Of a stretch of 64,000 bases of DNA, positions 15,660 through 24,468 are shown piece by piece (position 1 is the stretch's first letter; the number at the start of each line of letters is the position of its first letter). The stretch is from Rivibacter sp049446155. GTDB taxonomy: Bacteria; Pseudomonadota; Gammaproteobacteria; Burkholderiales; Burkholderiaceae_C. The notes beneath the pieces are model-generated. The model did no database searches. It worked only from the letters and a program-made list of their open reading frames with translations, and was not told the DNA's origin. Position numbers and translations under genes: made by a program. The stretch lies in contig NZ_JBMSEE010000011.1 of NCBI RefSeq assembly GCF_049446155.1, positions 124,001-188,000 on the forward strand, written 5' to 3'.

Positions 15660-16805
15660 TCAGGAGCGCTCGCCGAATTCGGCCTGCTCGCGCGTCCAGG
15701 CGCGCGCCTGCTCGCTCAGGCTCAGGCCGAGGCCGGGACGGGTGGGGACGCGCATGCGGCCGCGCTCGATCTCGAGCCGCTCGTTGAACAGCGGCTCGAG
15801 CCAGTCGAAGTGCTCGACCCAGGGCTCGCTCGGCGATGCCGCGGCCAGGTGCACGTGCAGTTCCATCGCGAAGTGCGGCGCCACCATCAGGCCGGCGGCC
15901 TCGGCCTGCGCGGCGATCTTCAGGTAGGGCGTGATGCCGCCGACGCGCGGCGCGTCGGGCATCAGCCAGTCGCAGGCGCGATGGCGGATCAGCTCGCCGT
16001 GCTCGAGCGCGCTGGTCAGCATCTCGCCGGTGGCGATCGGCGTGTCGAACTGGCGCGCCAGCGCGGCGTGGCCCTCGTGGTCGTAGGCGTCGAGCGGCTC
16101 CTCGATCCACACGAGGCCAAAGTCCTCGAACGCGCGGCACATGCGCTGCGCGCCCGGGCGGTCCCATTGCTGGTTCGCGTCGACCATCAGCGCGACGCCC
16201 TCGCCCAGGTGCTTGCGCACCGTCGCGACGCGCTCGATGTCTTTCGCGCGGTCCGGCTGGCCGACCTTGAGCTTGACGCCGCCGATGCCGCGCTCGACCG
16301 AGGCCTGCGCGTTGACCAGCAGTTCGTCCAGCGGCGTGTGCAGGAAGCCGCCCGAGGTGTTGTAGCAGGCGACCGAATCGCGATGCGCGCCCAGCAGCTT
16401 GGCCAGCGAGAGCCCGGCGCGCCGCGCCTTGAGGTCGTACAGCGCGACGTCGAAGGCGCCGATCGCCTGCGTTGCCAGGCCGCTGCGACCGACCGATGCG
16501 CCGGCCCAGCACAGCTTGTTCCACAGCCGCGCGATGTCGTTCGCGTCCTCGCCGAGCAGCGCCGGCGCCAGCTCCTTCGCGTGCGCGAACTGGCCGGGTC
16601 CGCCGGCGCGCTTGGCATAGCTGAAGCCCAGCCCCTCGTGGCCGCCCGCGGTGCGCACCTCGGCGAACAGCATCGCGATCTCGGTCATCGGCTTCTGGCG
16701 GCCGGTGAGCACCTTGGCGTCGCTGATCGGCGTCTTCAGCGGCAGGGTGCAGGACGACAGGCGCAGCCAGCGGATGCGGTCGTCGGCGCTCGGGTTTACG
16801 CTCAT
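15660..16805 (-). CDS. L-talarate/galactarate dehydratase (enolase superfamily)
   Basis: A mandelate racemase/muconate lactonizing-type enzyme of 381 residues. The KxK base pair is Lys178 and Lys180, the metal ligands are Asp209, Glu235 and Glu261, and the catalytic His is near 311 (VAPHFAMELHVHL). The sequence TPISDAKVLTGRQKPMTEIAMLFAEVRTAGGHEGLGFSY is typical of talarate/galactarate dehydratases, which make 5-keto-4-deoxy-D-glucarate. The start ATG overlaps a LacI-type operator. The enzyme duplicates the reaction of neighbouring garD by a different mechanism. Confidence 0.85.
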   Translation of the reverse strand: MSVNPSADDRIRWLRLSSCTLPLKTPISDAKVLTGRQKPMTEIAMLFAEVRTAGGHEGLGFSYAKRAGGPGQFAHAKELAPALLGEDANDIARLWNKLCWAGASVGRSGLATQAIGAFDVALYDLKARRAGLSLAKLLGAHRDSVACYNTSGGFLHTPLDELLVNAQASVERGIGGVKLKVGQPDRAKDIERVATVRKHLGEGVALMVDANQQWDRPGAQRMCRAFEDFGLVWIEEPLDAYDHEGHAALARQFDTPIATGEMLTSALEHGELIRHRACDWLMPDAPRVGGITPYLKIAAQAEAAGLMVAPHFAMELHVHLAAASPSEPWVEHFDWLEPLFNERLEIERGRMRVPTRPGLGLSLSEQARAWTREQAEFGERS

Positions 16806-16819
16806 GGTAACGTTATCAT
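16804..16819. promoter_or_regulatory. LacI/GntR-type operator 1
   Basis: The 16-base near-palindrome ATGGTAACGTTATCAT (7 of 8 positions symmetrical) overlaps the start codon of the dehydratase gene. It has the central CG and the outer ATG/CAT of GntR/IdnR-type LacI-family operators. A second copy lies 67 bp away, centre to centre. Confidence 0.65.
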
Positions 16820-16870
16820 CTCGACTCAAAAGAGAGCACATCTCATGGATGCGCCGTTGTCTCCGGTTGA

Positions 16871-16886
16871 ATGCTAACGTTACCAT
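16871..16886. promoter_or_regulatory. LacI/GntR-type operator 2
   Basis: The 16-base near-palindrome ATGCTAACGTTACCAT matches operator 1 at 14 of 16 positions. It lies in the divergent region before the LacI-family gene, so the regulator probably controls both itself and the hexarate operon, perhaps by looping between the sites. Confidence 0.65.
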
Positions 16887-16953
16887 TCTAGACGATCCAG
16901 CAAGACCCCTGGGCGCCATCGGACAATCGCGCCCTTCTTCGCCTCGCGTTCCC

Positions 16954-17961
16954 ATGCCCGCCACGCCGCGCCCGTCATCCAAGTCCGTGACCCTGCACGA
17001 CGTGGCGCGCGCCGCCGGCGTGTCGCCGATGACGGCCTCGCGCGCGCTGCGCGACCCGCAGCTCGTCTCGCCGCCGACGCTCGAGCGCGTGCAGGAAGCG
17101 GCGCGCGCGGTCGGCTACATCCCGAACCGCCTGGCCGGCGGGCTCAAGTCGCAGCGCAGCATGACGATCGGCGCGCTGGTGCCCTTCATCGCGGTGCCGC
17201 AGTTCCTGCCGACCGTGCAGACGCTGACCGAGGAGCTCGACCGCGCCGGCTACCAGCTCGTGCTCGGCCAGACAGGCTACGACCACGCGCGCGAGGCAGC
17301 GCTGCTCGACACGCTGCTCGGCCGGCGCGTCGACGGCATCGTCGTCGCCGGCCTGCTCAACGACAGCGAGGCCGCGCGGCGCCTGCGCCAGCTGGGCGTC
17401 CCGGTCGTCGAGACCTGGGACCTGACCGACCGTCCGCTCGACATGCTGGTCGGCTTCTCGCACGCCAGCGTCGGCAGCGCGGTGGCGGGCTACTTTCTCG
17501 CCAAGGGCTGGCAGCGGGTCGGCATCGCGACCGGCGACGACGAGCGCGCGCTGCGCCGGCGCGCCGGCTTCGTGGCCGCGTTCGGCCGCGAGGTGCCCAC
17601 GGCCAGCGTCAAGGCGCCGAGCAACCTGGGCCTGGGCCGCGCCGCGCTGCGCGAGCTGCTGCAGGACCACCCGGACCTGCGCGCGGTGTTCTGCAGCTCC
17701 GACGGCCTCGCGCACGGCGTGCTGACCGAGGCGCGCGCGCGCGGCCTTCGCGTGCCCGAGGACCTCGCGGTGGTGGGCTTCGGCGACGCCGACTTCGCCG
17801 CGCACCTCGAGCCGAGCCTGACGACGGTGCACATCGACGGCGCCGGTATCGGCCGCATTGCCGCGAGCCAGATCCTGGCCGCGTGCCGCGGCCAGCCGCC
17901 GCAAGAGCGCGTCGTCGACGTCGGCTTTTGCATCGTCGAACGGCGCTCGACCGCCGCCTGA
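16954..17961 (+). CDS. LacI-family transcriptional regulator of hexarate use
   Basis: A LacI-family repressor of 335 residues. The N-terminal helix-turn-helix VTLHDVARAAGVSPMTASRALRDP and hinge GYIPNRLAGGLKSQRS are followed by a periplasmic-binding-protein-like effector domain ending at LEPSLTTVHIDGAGIGRIAA. Together with the operators it resembles the GntR/IdnR gluconate subgroup. A sugar-acid effector such as galactarate or its dehydration product is likely. I chose the ATG at 16954, although the frame is open far upstream. It is divergent from the dehydratase gene. Confidence 0.9.
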   Translation: MPATPRPSSKSVTLHDVARAAGVSPMTASRALRDPQLVSPPTLERVQEAARAVGYIPNRLAGGLKSQRSMTIGALVPFIAVPQFLPTVQTLTEELDRAGYQLVLGQTGYDHAREAALLDTLLGRRVDGIVVAGLLNDSEAARRLRQLGVPVVETWDLTDRPLDMLVGFSHASVGSAVAGYFLAKGWQRVGIATGDDERALRRRAGFVAAFGREVPTASVKAPSNLGLGRAALRELLQDHPDLRAVFCSSDGLAHGVLTEARARGLRVPEDLAVVGFGDADFAAHLEPSLTTVHIDGAGIGRIAASQILAACRGQPPQERVVDVGFCIVERRSTAA

Positions 17962-17978
17962 ACCCAGCCGCAAAGACC

Positions 17979-18560
17979 ATGACCGATCCGCTGCTCGTTG
18001 ACGTGCCCTCGCAGATCGAGACCGAGCGCCTGCTGCTGCGCCCGCATCGCGCGGGCGACGGCGCGATCCTGCACGAGGCCCTGGCGGAGTCGATCGACGA
18101 GCTGCGCCGCTTCCTGTGGTTCCTGTCGTGGGTAAGCGAGGAACAGACGCCCGCGTCGGCCGAGATCCGCTGCCGCCGCGCCGAGGCCGCCTTCATCGCG
18201 CGCAGCGACCTGCCCTACCTGATGTTCGAGAAGTCGAGTGGCCGGCTGGTCGGCTCGGTCGGCCTGCACCGCACCGACTGGCAGCTGCCGAAGACCGAGG
18301 TCGGCTACTGGGTGCGGCGCTCGGCCGCCGGGCGCGGTTATGTGAGCGAGGGCGTGCAGGCGCTCGTGGCCTGGGCGCTCGACAGCCTGGGCGCGGTGCG
18401 CGTCGAGCTGGTCACCGACGAGGCGAACCTCGCCTCGCGGCGCGTGGCCAAGCGCTGCGGCTTCCGGCTCGAAGGCGTGCTGCGCCACCAGCTGCGCGCG
18501 CCCGACGGCACGCTGCGCAACAGCTGCGTGTACGCTCGCCTGCCGGCCCGCGTGGCATAG
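17979..18560 (+). CDS. GNAT acetyltransferase (RimJ/RimL-like)
   Basis: This 193-residue protein follows the RimJ/RimL pattern: IETERLLLRPHRAGDGAILHEA, GRLVGSVGLHRTDW, EVGYWVRRSAAGRGYVSEGVQALVAWAL (the acetyl-CoA loop) and SRRVAKRCGFRLEG. Such enzymes acetylate ribosomal protein N-termini or small amines. The target here cannot be fixed. The ATG at 17979 lies 17 bases after the LacI-family gene, so co-transcription is possible. Confidence 0.87.
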   Translation: MTDPLLVDVPSQIETERLLLRPHRAGDGAILHEALAESIDELRRFLWFLSWVSEEQTPASAEIRCRRAEAAFIARSDLPYLMFEKSSGRLVGSVGLHRTDWQLPKTEVGYWVRRSAAGRGYVSEGVQALVAWALDSLGAVRVELVTDEANLASRRVAKRCGFRLEGVLRHQLRAPDGTLRNSCVYARLPARVA

Positions 18561-18591
18561 GCCCTGTTAAAAGACCCTGAGGTCGGCATCC

Positions 18592-18924
18592 ATGTCGCAA
18601 GCGTCGATCCACCCCTGCCTCGAATGCGGCGCCTGCTGCGCGGCCTACCGCGTCGACTTCTCGGTCTACGAGCTTCAGGAGCACGGCGGCAGCGTGCCCG
18701 ACGGCCTCGCCGTCGAGGTCAACGGCAACACGGCGCGCATGCGCGGTACCGACCACGTGCCGATCCGCTGCGCGGCGCTGGTTGGCACGGTAGGCGTTCG
18801 GGCGCACTGCGGCATCTACGAGTGGCGCCCAGGGCCGTGCCGCGAGCTGGAGCCGGGCAGCTACGGCTGCGAGAAGGCGCGCGCGCGGCACGGGCTCGCG
18901 CCGCTGGCGAGCGGCGCTACCTGA
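18592..18924 (+). CDS. YkgJ-family cysteine cluster protein
   Basis: A small protein of 110 residues with the zinc/iron-chelating cysteine cluster of the CxxCxxCC family (HPCLECGACCAAYRVDF) and later cysteines in IRCAALVG, AHCGIYEWRPGPCRELEPGSYGCEKAR. These proteins probably bind a metal cluster, but no reaction is established. The 3' end overlaps the convergent RidA-family gene by 8 bases. Confidence 0.88.
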   Translation: MSQASIHPCLECGACCAAYRVDFSVYELQEHGGSVPDGLAVEVNGNTARMRGTDHVPIRCAALVGTVGVRAHCGIYEWRPGPCRELEPGSYGCEKARARHGLAPLASGAT

Positions 18925-19324
18925 CCGCGGTCACCTCGATCTCGACCTTGGCGCGGTCTTCCATCAGCGCCGCCACCTGCACCGCGCTCATCGCGATGCC
19001 GTAGTCGCCGATCAGCTCGCGGAACACCGCGCCGATCTCGCGGCCGCGCGCGAGGTACTCGCGCTTGTCGGTCACGTACCAGGTCATGCGCACGATGTGC
19101 TCGGGTCGCGCGTCGGCCTCGGCCAGCACCGCGACCACGTTGGCCAGCGCCTGGCGCACCTGGTCGACGAAGTCGTCGCTCTCGAAACGGCACTGCGCGT
19201 TCCAGCCGATCTGGCCGGCCACGCTGACCAGCGTGCCGCGCGCCGCGACGCCGTTGGCATAGCCCTTGGGCGGCGCCCAGCCGGCGGGCTGCAGCAGCTG
19301 CTTGGAAGGAATCGACGTCGTCAT
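18917..19324 (-). CDS. RidA-family enamine/imine deaminase of the anthranilate operon
   Basis: A protein of 135 residues with the RidA/YjgF core (YANGVAARGTLVSVAGQIGWNAQ, QALANVVAVLAEADARPEHIVRMTWYVTD). RidA proteins hydrolyse reactive enamine/imine intermediates. It is the last gene of the seven-gene 2-aminobenzoate operon, and its start overlaps the ligase stop (ATGA). The pathway passes through amino-enone CoA esters. A role in releasing the amino group as ammonia is therefore plausible (inference). Confidence 0.87.
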   Translation of the reverse strand: MTTSIPSKQLLQPAGWAPPKGYANGVAARGTLVSVAGQIGWNAQCRFESDDFVDQVRQALANVVAVLAEADARPEHIVRMTWYVTDKREYLARGREIGAVFRELIGDYGIAMSAVQVAALMEDRAKVEIEVTAVR

Positions 19325-20943
19325 GCCTGGTTCTCCTGCCGCAGCCGGAAACGCTGCAGCTTGCCGGTCTCGGTGCGCGGCAGTTGGGCGCGGAACTCGA
19401 TCGCGCGCGGGTACTTGTAGGGGGCGATGGTCTGCTTCACGAAGTCCTGCAGCGTCTTGACCATCGCCGCGTCGCCGGTCTCGCCGGGCTTGAGCACGAC
19501 ATAGGCCTTGACGATCTGGCCGCGCTCCTCGTCGGCCACGCCGACCACGCCGCACTCGGCCACCGCCGGGTGCGCGAGCAGCGCGACCTCGACCTCGGGA
19601 CCGGCGATGTTGTAGCCGCTGCTGATGATCATGTCGTCGGTGCGCGCCTGGTAGACGAAGTAGCCGTCGGCGTCCATCAGGTAGGCGTCACCGGTGAGAT
19701 TCCAGCCGCCTTGCACGTACTGCGATTGCCGGTCGTCGGCGAGGTAGCGACAGCCCGTCGGGCCCTTGACCGCGAGTCGGCCGACCTGGCCGGGCGGCAG
19801 CGGCTGCAGCGCCTCGTCGACCACGCAGGCGGTGTAGCCGGGCACCACGGTGCCGGTCGCACCGGGCTTCGCGTGCGCCTCGTCGTGCGAGATGAAGATG
19901 TGCAGCAACTCGGTGGAGCCGATGCCGTCGATGATCTCGATGCCCGTGGCCTCCTTCCACAGCGCGCGCGTCGCGGCGGGCAGCGCCTCGCCGGCCGAGA
20001 CGCACTTGCGCAGCGAGCTCAGGTCATGCGCACCGTTGCCGGCCTTGATCGCCATCGCGATCGCGCGGTAGGACGTCGGCGCGGTGAAGCACACGCTCGC
20101 GCGGTGCTCGGCGATCGCCGCCGGCAGCGCATCGGGCGTCGCCTTCTCGATCAGCACCGTCGAGGCGCCGATCGACATCGGGAACAGCAGCAGGCCGCCG
20201 AGCCCGAAGGTGAAGGCCAGCGGCGGGCTGCCGATGAAGCGGTCGTCCCCGCGCGCCTTCAGCACATGGCGGGGCCAGCACAGGCAGGCGGCCATGACGT
20301 CGCGGTGGAAGTGCATCGTGCCCTTGGGCACGCCGGTCGTGCCCGAGGTGAAGGCGATCAGCGCCACGTCATCGGCGGCGGTCTTCACCGCCTCGAACTC
20401 GGGCGGCTTCGCGGCGGCGCGTCGCTCCAGCTCGCCGTCGCCCAGGAAATGCAGCACGTGCGCCAGCGTCGGGCACTGCGCCTTCGCGCTCGCGAGCTCG
20501 TCGGCCAGGCGCGCGTCGCACAAGGCATGCGTGATCTGCGCCTTGTCGATGATCGTGGTGAGCTCCTTGGCGCGCAGCAGCGGCATCGTGCCGACCGCGA
20601 TGCCGCCGGCCTTCACCACCGCGAGCCAGCAGGCCGCGAGCATCGGCGTGTTCGCGCCGCGCAGCAGCACGCGGTTGCCGGGCACGAGGCCGAGCTCGTC
20701 GACCAGCACGCGCGCAATGCGGTTGACCTGCTGCTGCAGCTCGGCATAGCGCCAGTGCACACCGGCGCCGATCAGCGCCGGGCGGCCGCCCTCGCCGCGC
20801 TCGACCCACGCGTCGAGCAACTCGCCCACGCAGTTGAGCTGGGTCGGCAAGGCCTGCAGCTCGGGCAGGTCGAAGCGCATCTCGGGCCACTGCTCGCGCG
20901 GCGGCAGGCGGTCCCTGGCGAACGTGTCGACGTGAGCGCTCAT
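19321..20943 (-). CDS. abmG: 2-aminobenzoate (anthranilate)-CoA ligase
   Basis: An AMP-forming acyl-CoA synthetase of 540 residues in the benzoate-CoA ligase group. Motifs are AFTSGTTGVPKGTMH (phosphate loop), SAGEALP and GIGSTELLHIF, WNLTGDAYLMDADGYFVYQARTDDMIISSGYNI and the C-terminal lysine motif PRTETGKLQRF. It would activate anthranilate with ATP and CoA. The assignment to 2-aminobenzoate rests on the adjacent monooxygenase/reductase and the kynurenine genes; benzoate or salicylate are alternatives. It overlaps the neighbours on both sides by 4 bases. Confidence 0.83.
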   Translation of the reverse strand: MSAHVDTFARDRLPPREQWPEMRFDLPELQALPTQLNCVGELLDAWVERGEGGRPALIGAGVHWRYAELQQQVNRIARVLVDELGLVPGNRVLLRGANTPMLAACWLAVVKAGGIAVGTMPLLRAKELTTIIDKAQITHALCDARLADELASAKAQCPTLAHVLHFLGDGELERRAAAKPPEFEAVKTAADDVALIAFTSGTTGVPKGTMHFHRDVMAACLCWPRHVLKARGDDRFIGSPPLAFTFGLGGLLLFPMSIGASTVLIEKATPDALPAAIAEHRASVCFTAPTSYRAIAMAIKAGNGAHDLSSLRKCVSAGEALPAATRALWKEATGIEIIDGIGSTELLHIFISHDEAHAKPGATGTVVPGYTACVVDEALQPLPPGQVGRLAVKGPTGCRYLADDRQSQYVQGGWNLTGDAYLMDADGYFVYQARTDDMIISSGYNIAGPEVEVALLAHPAVAECGVVGVADEERGQIVKAYVVLKPGETGDAAMVKTLQDFVKQTIAPYKYPRAIEFRAQLPRTETGKLQRFRLRQENQA

Positions 20944-22115
20944 TGGACTTGTGCCTCCTTCAACAACTCGCGGCCGATGATCAGCTGCTGCACCTCGGTC
21001 GCGCCTTCGTAGATGCGCAAGGCGCGGATCTCGCGGTAGAGCGACTCGACGACGCTGCCATGGCGCACGCCCTCGCCGCCGAACAGCTGCACCGCGGCGT
21101 CGATCACCTGCTGCGCGCCTTCGGTGGCCGCGAGCTTGGCCATCGCGGCTTCGCGCGTGACGCGCTGGCCCTGGTCGCGCAGCCAGGCGGCGCGGTAGGT
21201 CAGCAGCGCGGCCGACTCGATCGTCATCGCCATGTCGGCCAGCTTGGCCTGCGCGATCGGCAGGTCGGCCAGGTGGGCGCCGAACATGGGGCGCGTGCGG
21301 CTGCGCGCCAGCGCTTCGTCGAGCGCACGCCGCCCGAAGCCTAGCGCCGCCGCGGCGACCGAGGTGCGGAAGATGTCCAGCGTGCGCATCGCGAGCTTGA
21401 AGCCCTGGTTCGCCGCGCCGAGCTGGTTCGCCTTGGGCACGCGGCAGCCGGCGAAGCGCAGCCGCGCCAGCGGATGCGGCGCGATCACCTCGATGCGCTC
21501 GGCGATCTCGAAGCCCGGCGCGCCGGCCTCGACGACGAAGGCGCCGATGTCGGCGGTGCCGCGCTGGGCATCGCCGGTGCGCGCGAACACCACGTAGACA
21601 TCGGCGATGCCGCCGTTGCTGATCCAGGTCTTCTCGCCGTCGAGCACCCAGGCGTCGCCCTCGTCGCGCGCGCGGCACTGCATTGCCGCGACGTCGGAGC
21701 CGGCGCCGGGCTCGCTCAGCGCAAAGGCCGCGATCGCGTCGCCGCGCGCCACCTTGGCGAGCCAGCGCGCGCGCTGCTCGGGCGTGCCCTCGAGCGAGAT
21801 CGCACCGGAGCCGAGGCCTTGCATCGCGAACGCGAAGTCGGCCAGGCCGTGGTGGCGCGCGAGCGTCTCGCGCGCCAGGCAGATCGTGCGCGTGTCGATG
21901 ACCTCGGCCGCGCCGCCGTGGGCGCTGCCGGCCACCGCATGGCGCAGCCAGCCGGCCTCGCCGAGCGCGCGCACCAGTTGCTTGCAGGTGGCGTCGACGT
22001 CGCCGTCGTGCGGCACGTGGGCCAGGGCCTGCGTGGCCCACGCGTCGAGTTCCTTCGCGAAGGCGCGATGGCGGTCTTCGAAGAACGGCCAGGCGAGATG
22101 GTCGTGCGGCGTCAT
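20940..22115 (-). CDS. Acyl-CoA dehydrogenase of the anthranilate operon
   Basis: A FAD-dependent acyl-CoA dehydrogenase of 391 residues with FALSEPGAGSDVAAMQ (FAD/substrate loop), WISNGGIADVYVVFAR, the QLFGGEGVRHGSVVESLYREIRALRIYEGATEVQQLIIGREL region and the family C-terminus. It most likely acts in the beta-oxidation-like steps after the ring of 2-aminobenzoyl-CoA has been oxidised and reduced (inference from context). AGGAG lies 9 bases before the ATG. Repeat element C1 separates it from the hydratase gene. Confidence 0.87.
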   Translation of the reverse strand: MTPHDHLAWPFFEDRHRAFAKELDAWATQALAHVPHDGDVDATCKQLVRALGEAGWLRHAVAGSAHGGAAEVIDTRTICLARETLARHHGLADFAFAMQGLGSGAISLEGTPEQRARWLAKVARGDAIAAFALSEPGAGSDVAAMQCRARDEGDAWVLDGEKTWISNGGIADVYVVFARTGDAQRGTADIGAFVVEAGAPGFEIAERIEVIAPHPLARLRFAGCRVPKANQLGAANQGFKLAMRTLDIFRTSVAAAALGFGRRALDEALARSRTRPMFGAHLADLPIAQAKLADMAMTIESAALLTYRAAWLRDQGQRVTREAAMAKLAATEGAQQVIDAAVQLFGGEGVRHGSVVESLYREIRALRIYEGATEVQQLIIGRELLKEAQVQ

Positions 22116-22139
22116 GCGGTCATGCTCCTGTGCGTTGCC

Positions 22140-22233
22140 CCCTCGCCCCTGCCCTCTCCCCCTGGCGGGGGCGAAGGAGTGAACGGAAAGGAAGGCTCCC
22201 TCTCCCGCGCGCTGGAGAGGGCGGGGGTGAGGG
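22140..22233. repeat. Palindromic repeat, family C copy 1
   Basis: An inverted-repeat element of 94 bases beginning CCCTCGCCCCTGCCCTCTCC and ending with its near complement. A second copy lies at 24362-24453. It fills the gap between the hydratase stop and the dehydrogenase start and is one of only two insertions of this kind in an otherwise overlapping operon. Confidence 0.85.
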
Positions 22234-22253
22234 CCAGGCGAGGCTTGCCCATC

Positions 22254-23104
<851 letters not shown>

Positions 23105-23108
<4 letters not shown>

Positions 23109-23608
23109 TCGGTGCTTCCTTGTCGGGCGAGGTGCTGCTTGAGCACGGCGAGCTGCTCGTGCATCGCGGCCTTCTGCTGCGGCGTCCAGCCGGCGAAGAG
23201 TTCGACGACCCAGGCTTCGTGCGTGGTCGCCATGCGCTTGAAGAACTTGCGCCCGGCGGGCGTGAGCCTGACCGAGAAGGCGCGCCGGTCGGTGGGGTGT
23301 GGCGCGCGCACGACCAGGCCTTCGGCTTCGAGCTGGTCAGTGATGCCGGTGACATTGCCGCCGGTGACCATCAGGCGCTTGGACAGCTCGCGCATCGTCA
23401 GGCCCTCGGGGTGGCGTTCGAGCTGTGCCATCAGGTCGAAGCGCGGCAAGGTGGTGCCGAACTCCGAGGCCAGGCGCTTGCGGATCGCGTCCTCGATGCG
23501 CGTGGTGCAGGAGAGCCAGCGCAGCCACAGCTTGAGCGCTTGGTGGTGCTCGTCCTGCACGCGCGATTCGAGGTCGGGCACGCCGGGGTCGTCGGCCAGT
23601 GCGCTCAC
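23105..23608 (-). CDS. MarR-family regulator within the anthranilate operon
   Basis: A MarR-family winged-helix protein of 167 residues (FDLMAQLERHPEGLTMRELSKRLMVTGGNVTGITDQLEAEGLVVRAPHPTDRRAFSVRLTPAG). Related MarR regulators of aromatic catabolism respond to aryl-CoA thioesters such as the ligase product, so it is the natural candidate to control this operon (inference). The GTG start overlaps the SDR stop (GTGA), and the stop overlaps the hydratase ATG. Confidence 0.87.
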
Positions 23609-24468
23609 ATCACCTCCCCGCCGGCCACGGCGATCGCCTGGCCGGTGATCGCCGCGCTGTCCTCGCGCGCCAGCCACAGCACCGCCTGCGCCACTTCCTC
23701 GGGCTTGACCAGACGGCCTTGCGGATTGCTCGCTTCGAGCGCCGCGCGCGCGGCCGCCTCGTCGCGGCCCGTCTTGCGCACGATCTTGTCGATCGCCTCG
23801 CGCACGATCTCGGTGTCGGTGTAGCCGGGACAGACCGCGTTGACGGTCACGCCGGTCTTCGCGAGCTCCAGCGCGGCGGCGCGGGTGAGGCCGACGAGGC
23901 CGTGCTTGGCCGCGACATAGGGCGCGACGTAGGCGTAGCCCTTGAGCCCGGCGGTGCTGGCGACGTTGATCACGCGGCCGAAGCGGCGCTCGGCCATGCC
24001 GGGCAGCACCTGCTGCTGGCACAGGAAGGCGCCGGTCAGGTTGACGTCGAGCGCGCGGCGCCACTGCGTCGCGCTTGTTCGCGCGAGCGGCGCGGTCTCG
24101 ACCGCGCCCGCGTTGTTGACGAGGGTATCGACCGGCGCGCGCTCGTGGGCCGCTTCGAACGCCTGCACGACCGAGGCCTCGTCGGTCACGTCGCAGACGA
24201 CCGCATGCACCTGGCCGCCGAGCTTCACCACCGCCTGCAGCGCCTCGGTGCGCCGGCCCATCACGGTGACCATCGCGCCCTGGGACGCGAACGCGCGCGC
24301 GATCGCCGCGCCGATGCCGCTGCCGCCGCCGGTGACGACGACGTGGCGATTCGCGAAGACCCCCTCACCCCGGCCCTCTCCCCCTGCGGGGGCGAGGGAG
24401 GAAGAAGCCGGATCGCTCCCTCTCCCGCGCGCGGGAGAGGGCTGGGGTGAGGGCAAGGTGCTCGCCAT
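23605..24468 (-). CDS. SDR-family dehydrogenase with a repeat-encoded N-terminal extension
   Basis: A short-chain dehydrogenase of 287 residues. The cofactor motif TGGGSGIG is at about 43-50, NNAG follows, and the active site has Ser plus YVAAKHG. It is probably the 3-hydroxyacyl-CoA dehydrogenase step of the pathway (inference). The ATG at 24468 overlaps the preceding stop (TGATG). Residues 6-36 are encoded by palindromic element C2, and no ATG, GTG or TTG occurs between that element and the Rossmann core, so the element appears to be translated. Confidence 0.87.
   Translation of the reverse strand: MASTLPSPQPSPARGRGSDPASSSLAPAGGEGRGEGVFANRHVVVTGGGSGIGAAIARAFASQGAMVTVMGRRTEALQAVVKLGGQVHAVVCDVTDEASVVQAFEAAHERAPVDTLVNNAGAVETAPLARTSATQWRRALDVNLTGAFLCQQQVLPGMAERRFGRVINVASTAGLKGYAYVAPYVAAKHGLVGLTRAAALELAKTGVTVNAVCPGYTDTEIVREAIDKIVRKTGRDEAAARAALEASNPQGRLVKPEEVAQAVLWLAREDSAAITGQAIAVAGGEVM
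24362..24453. repeat. Palindromic repeat, family C copy 2, inside the SDR coding region
   Basis: A 92-base element with 21-base terminal inverted repeats (CCCTCACCCC-G-GCCCTCTCCC and its complement, 20 of 21 matching). It lies wholly within the 5' end of the SDR gene and is open in that frame, giving a Pro/Gly/Ser-rich stretch. Copy 1 of the same family is intergenic at 22140-22233. Confidence 0.85.

Noticed and set aside
19321..22041. A single reading frame that could suggest a fusion of the acyl-CoA dehydrogenase region with the CoA ligase
   Set aside because: The upstream part is a shifted frame of the dehydrogenase gene. The two proteins are separate genes with a 4-base overlap.
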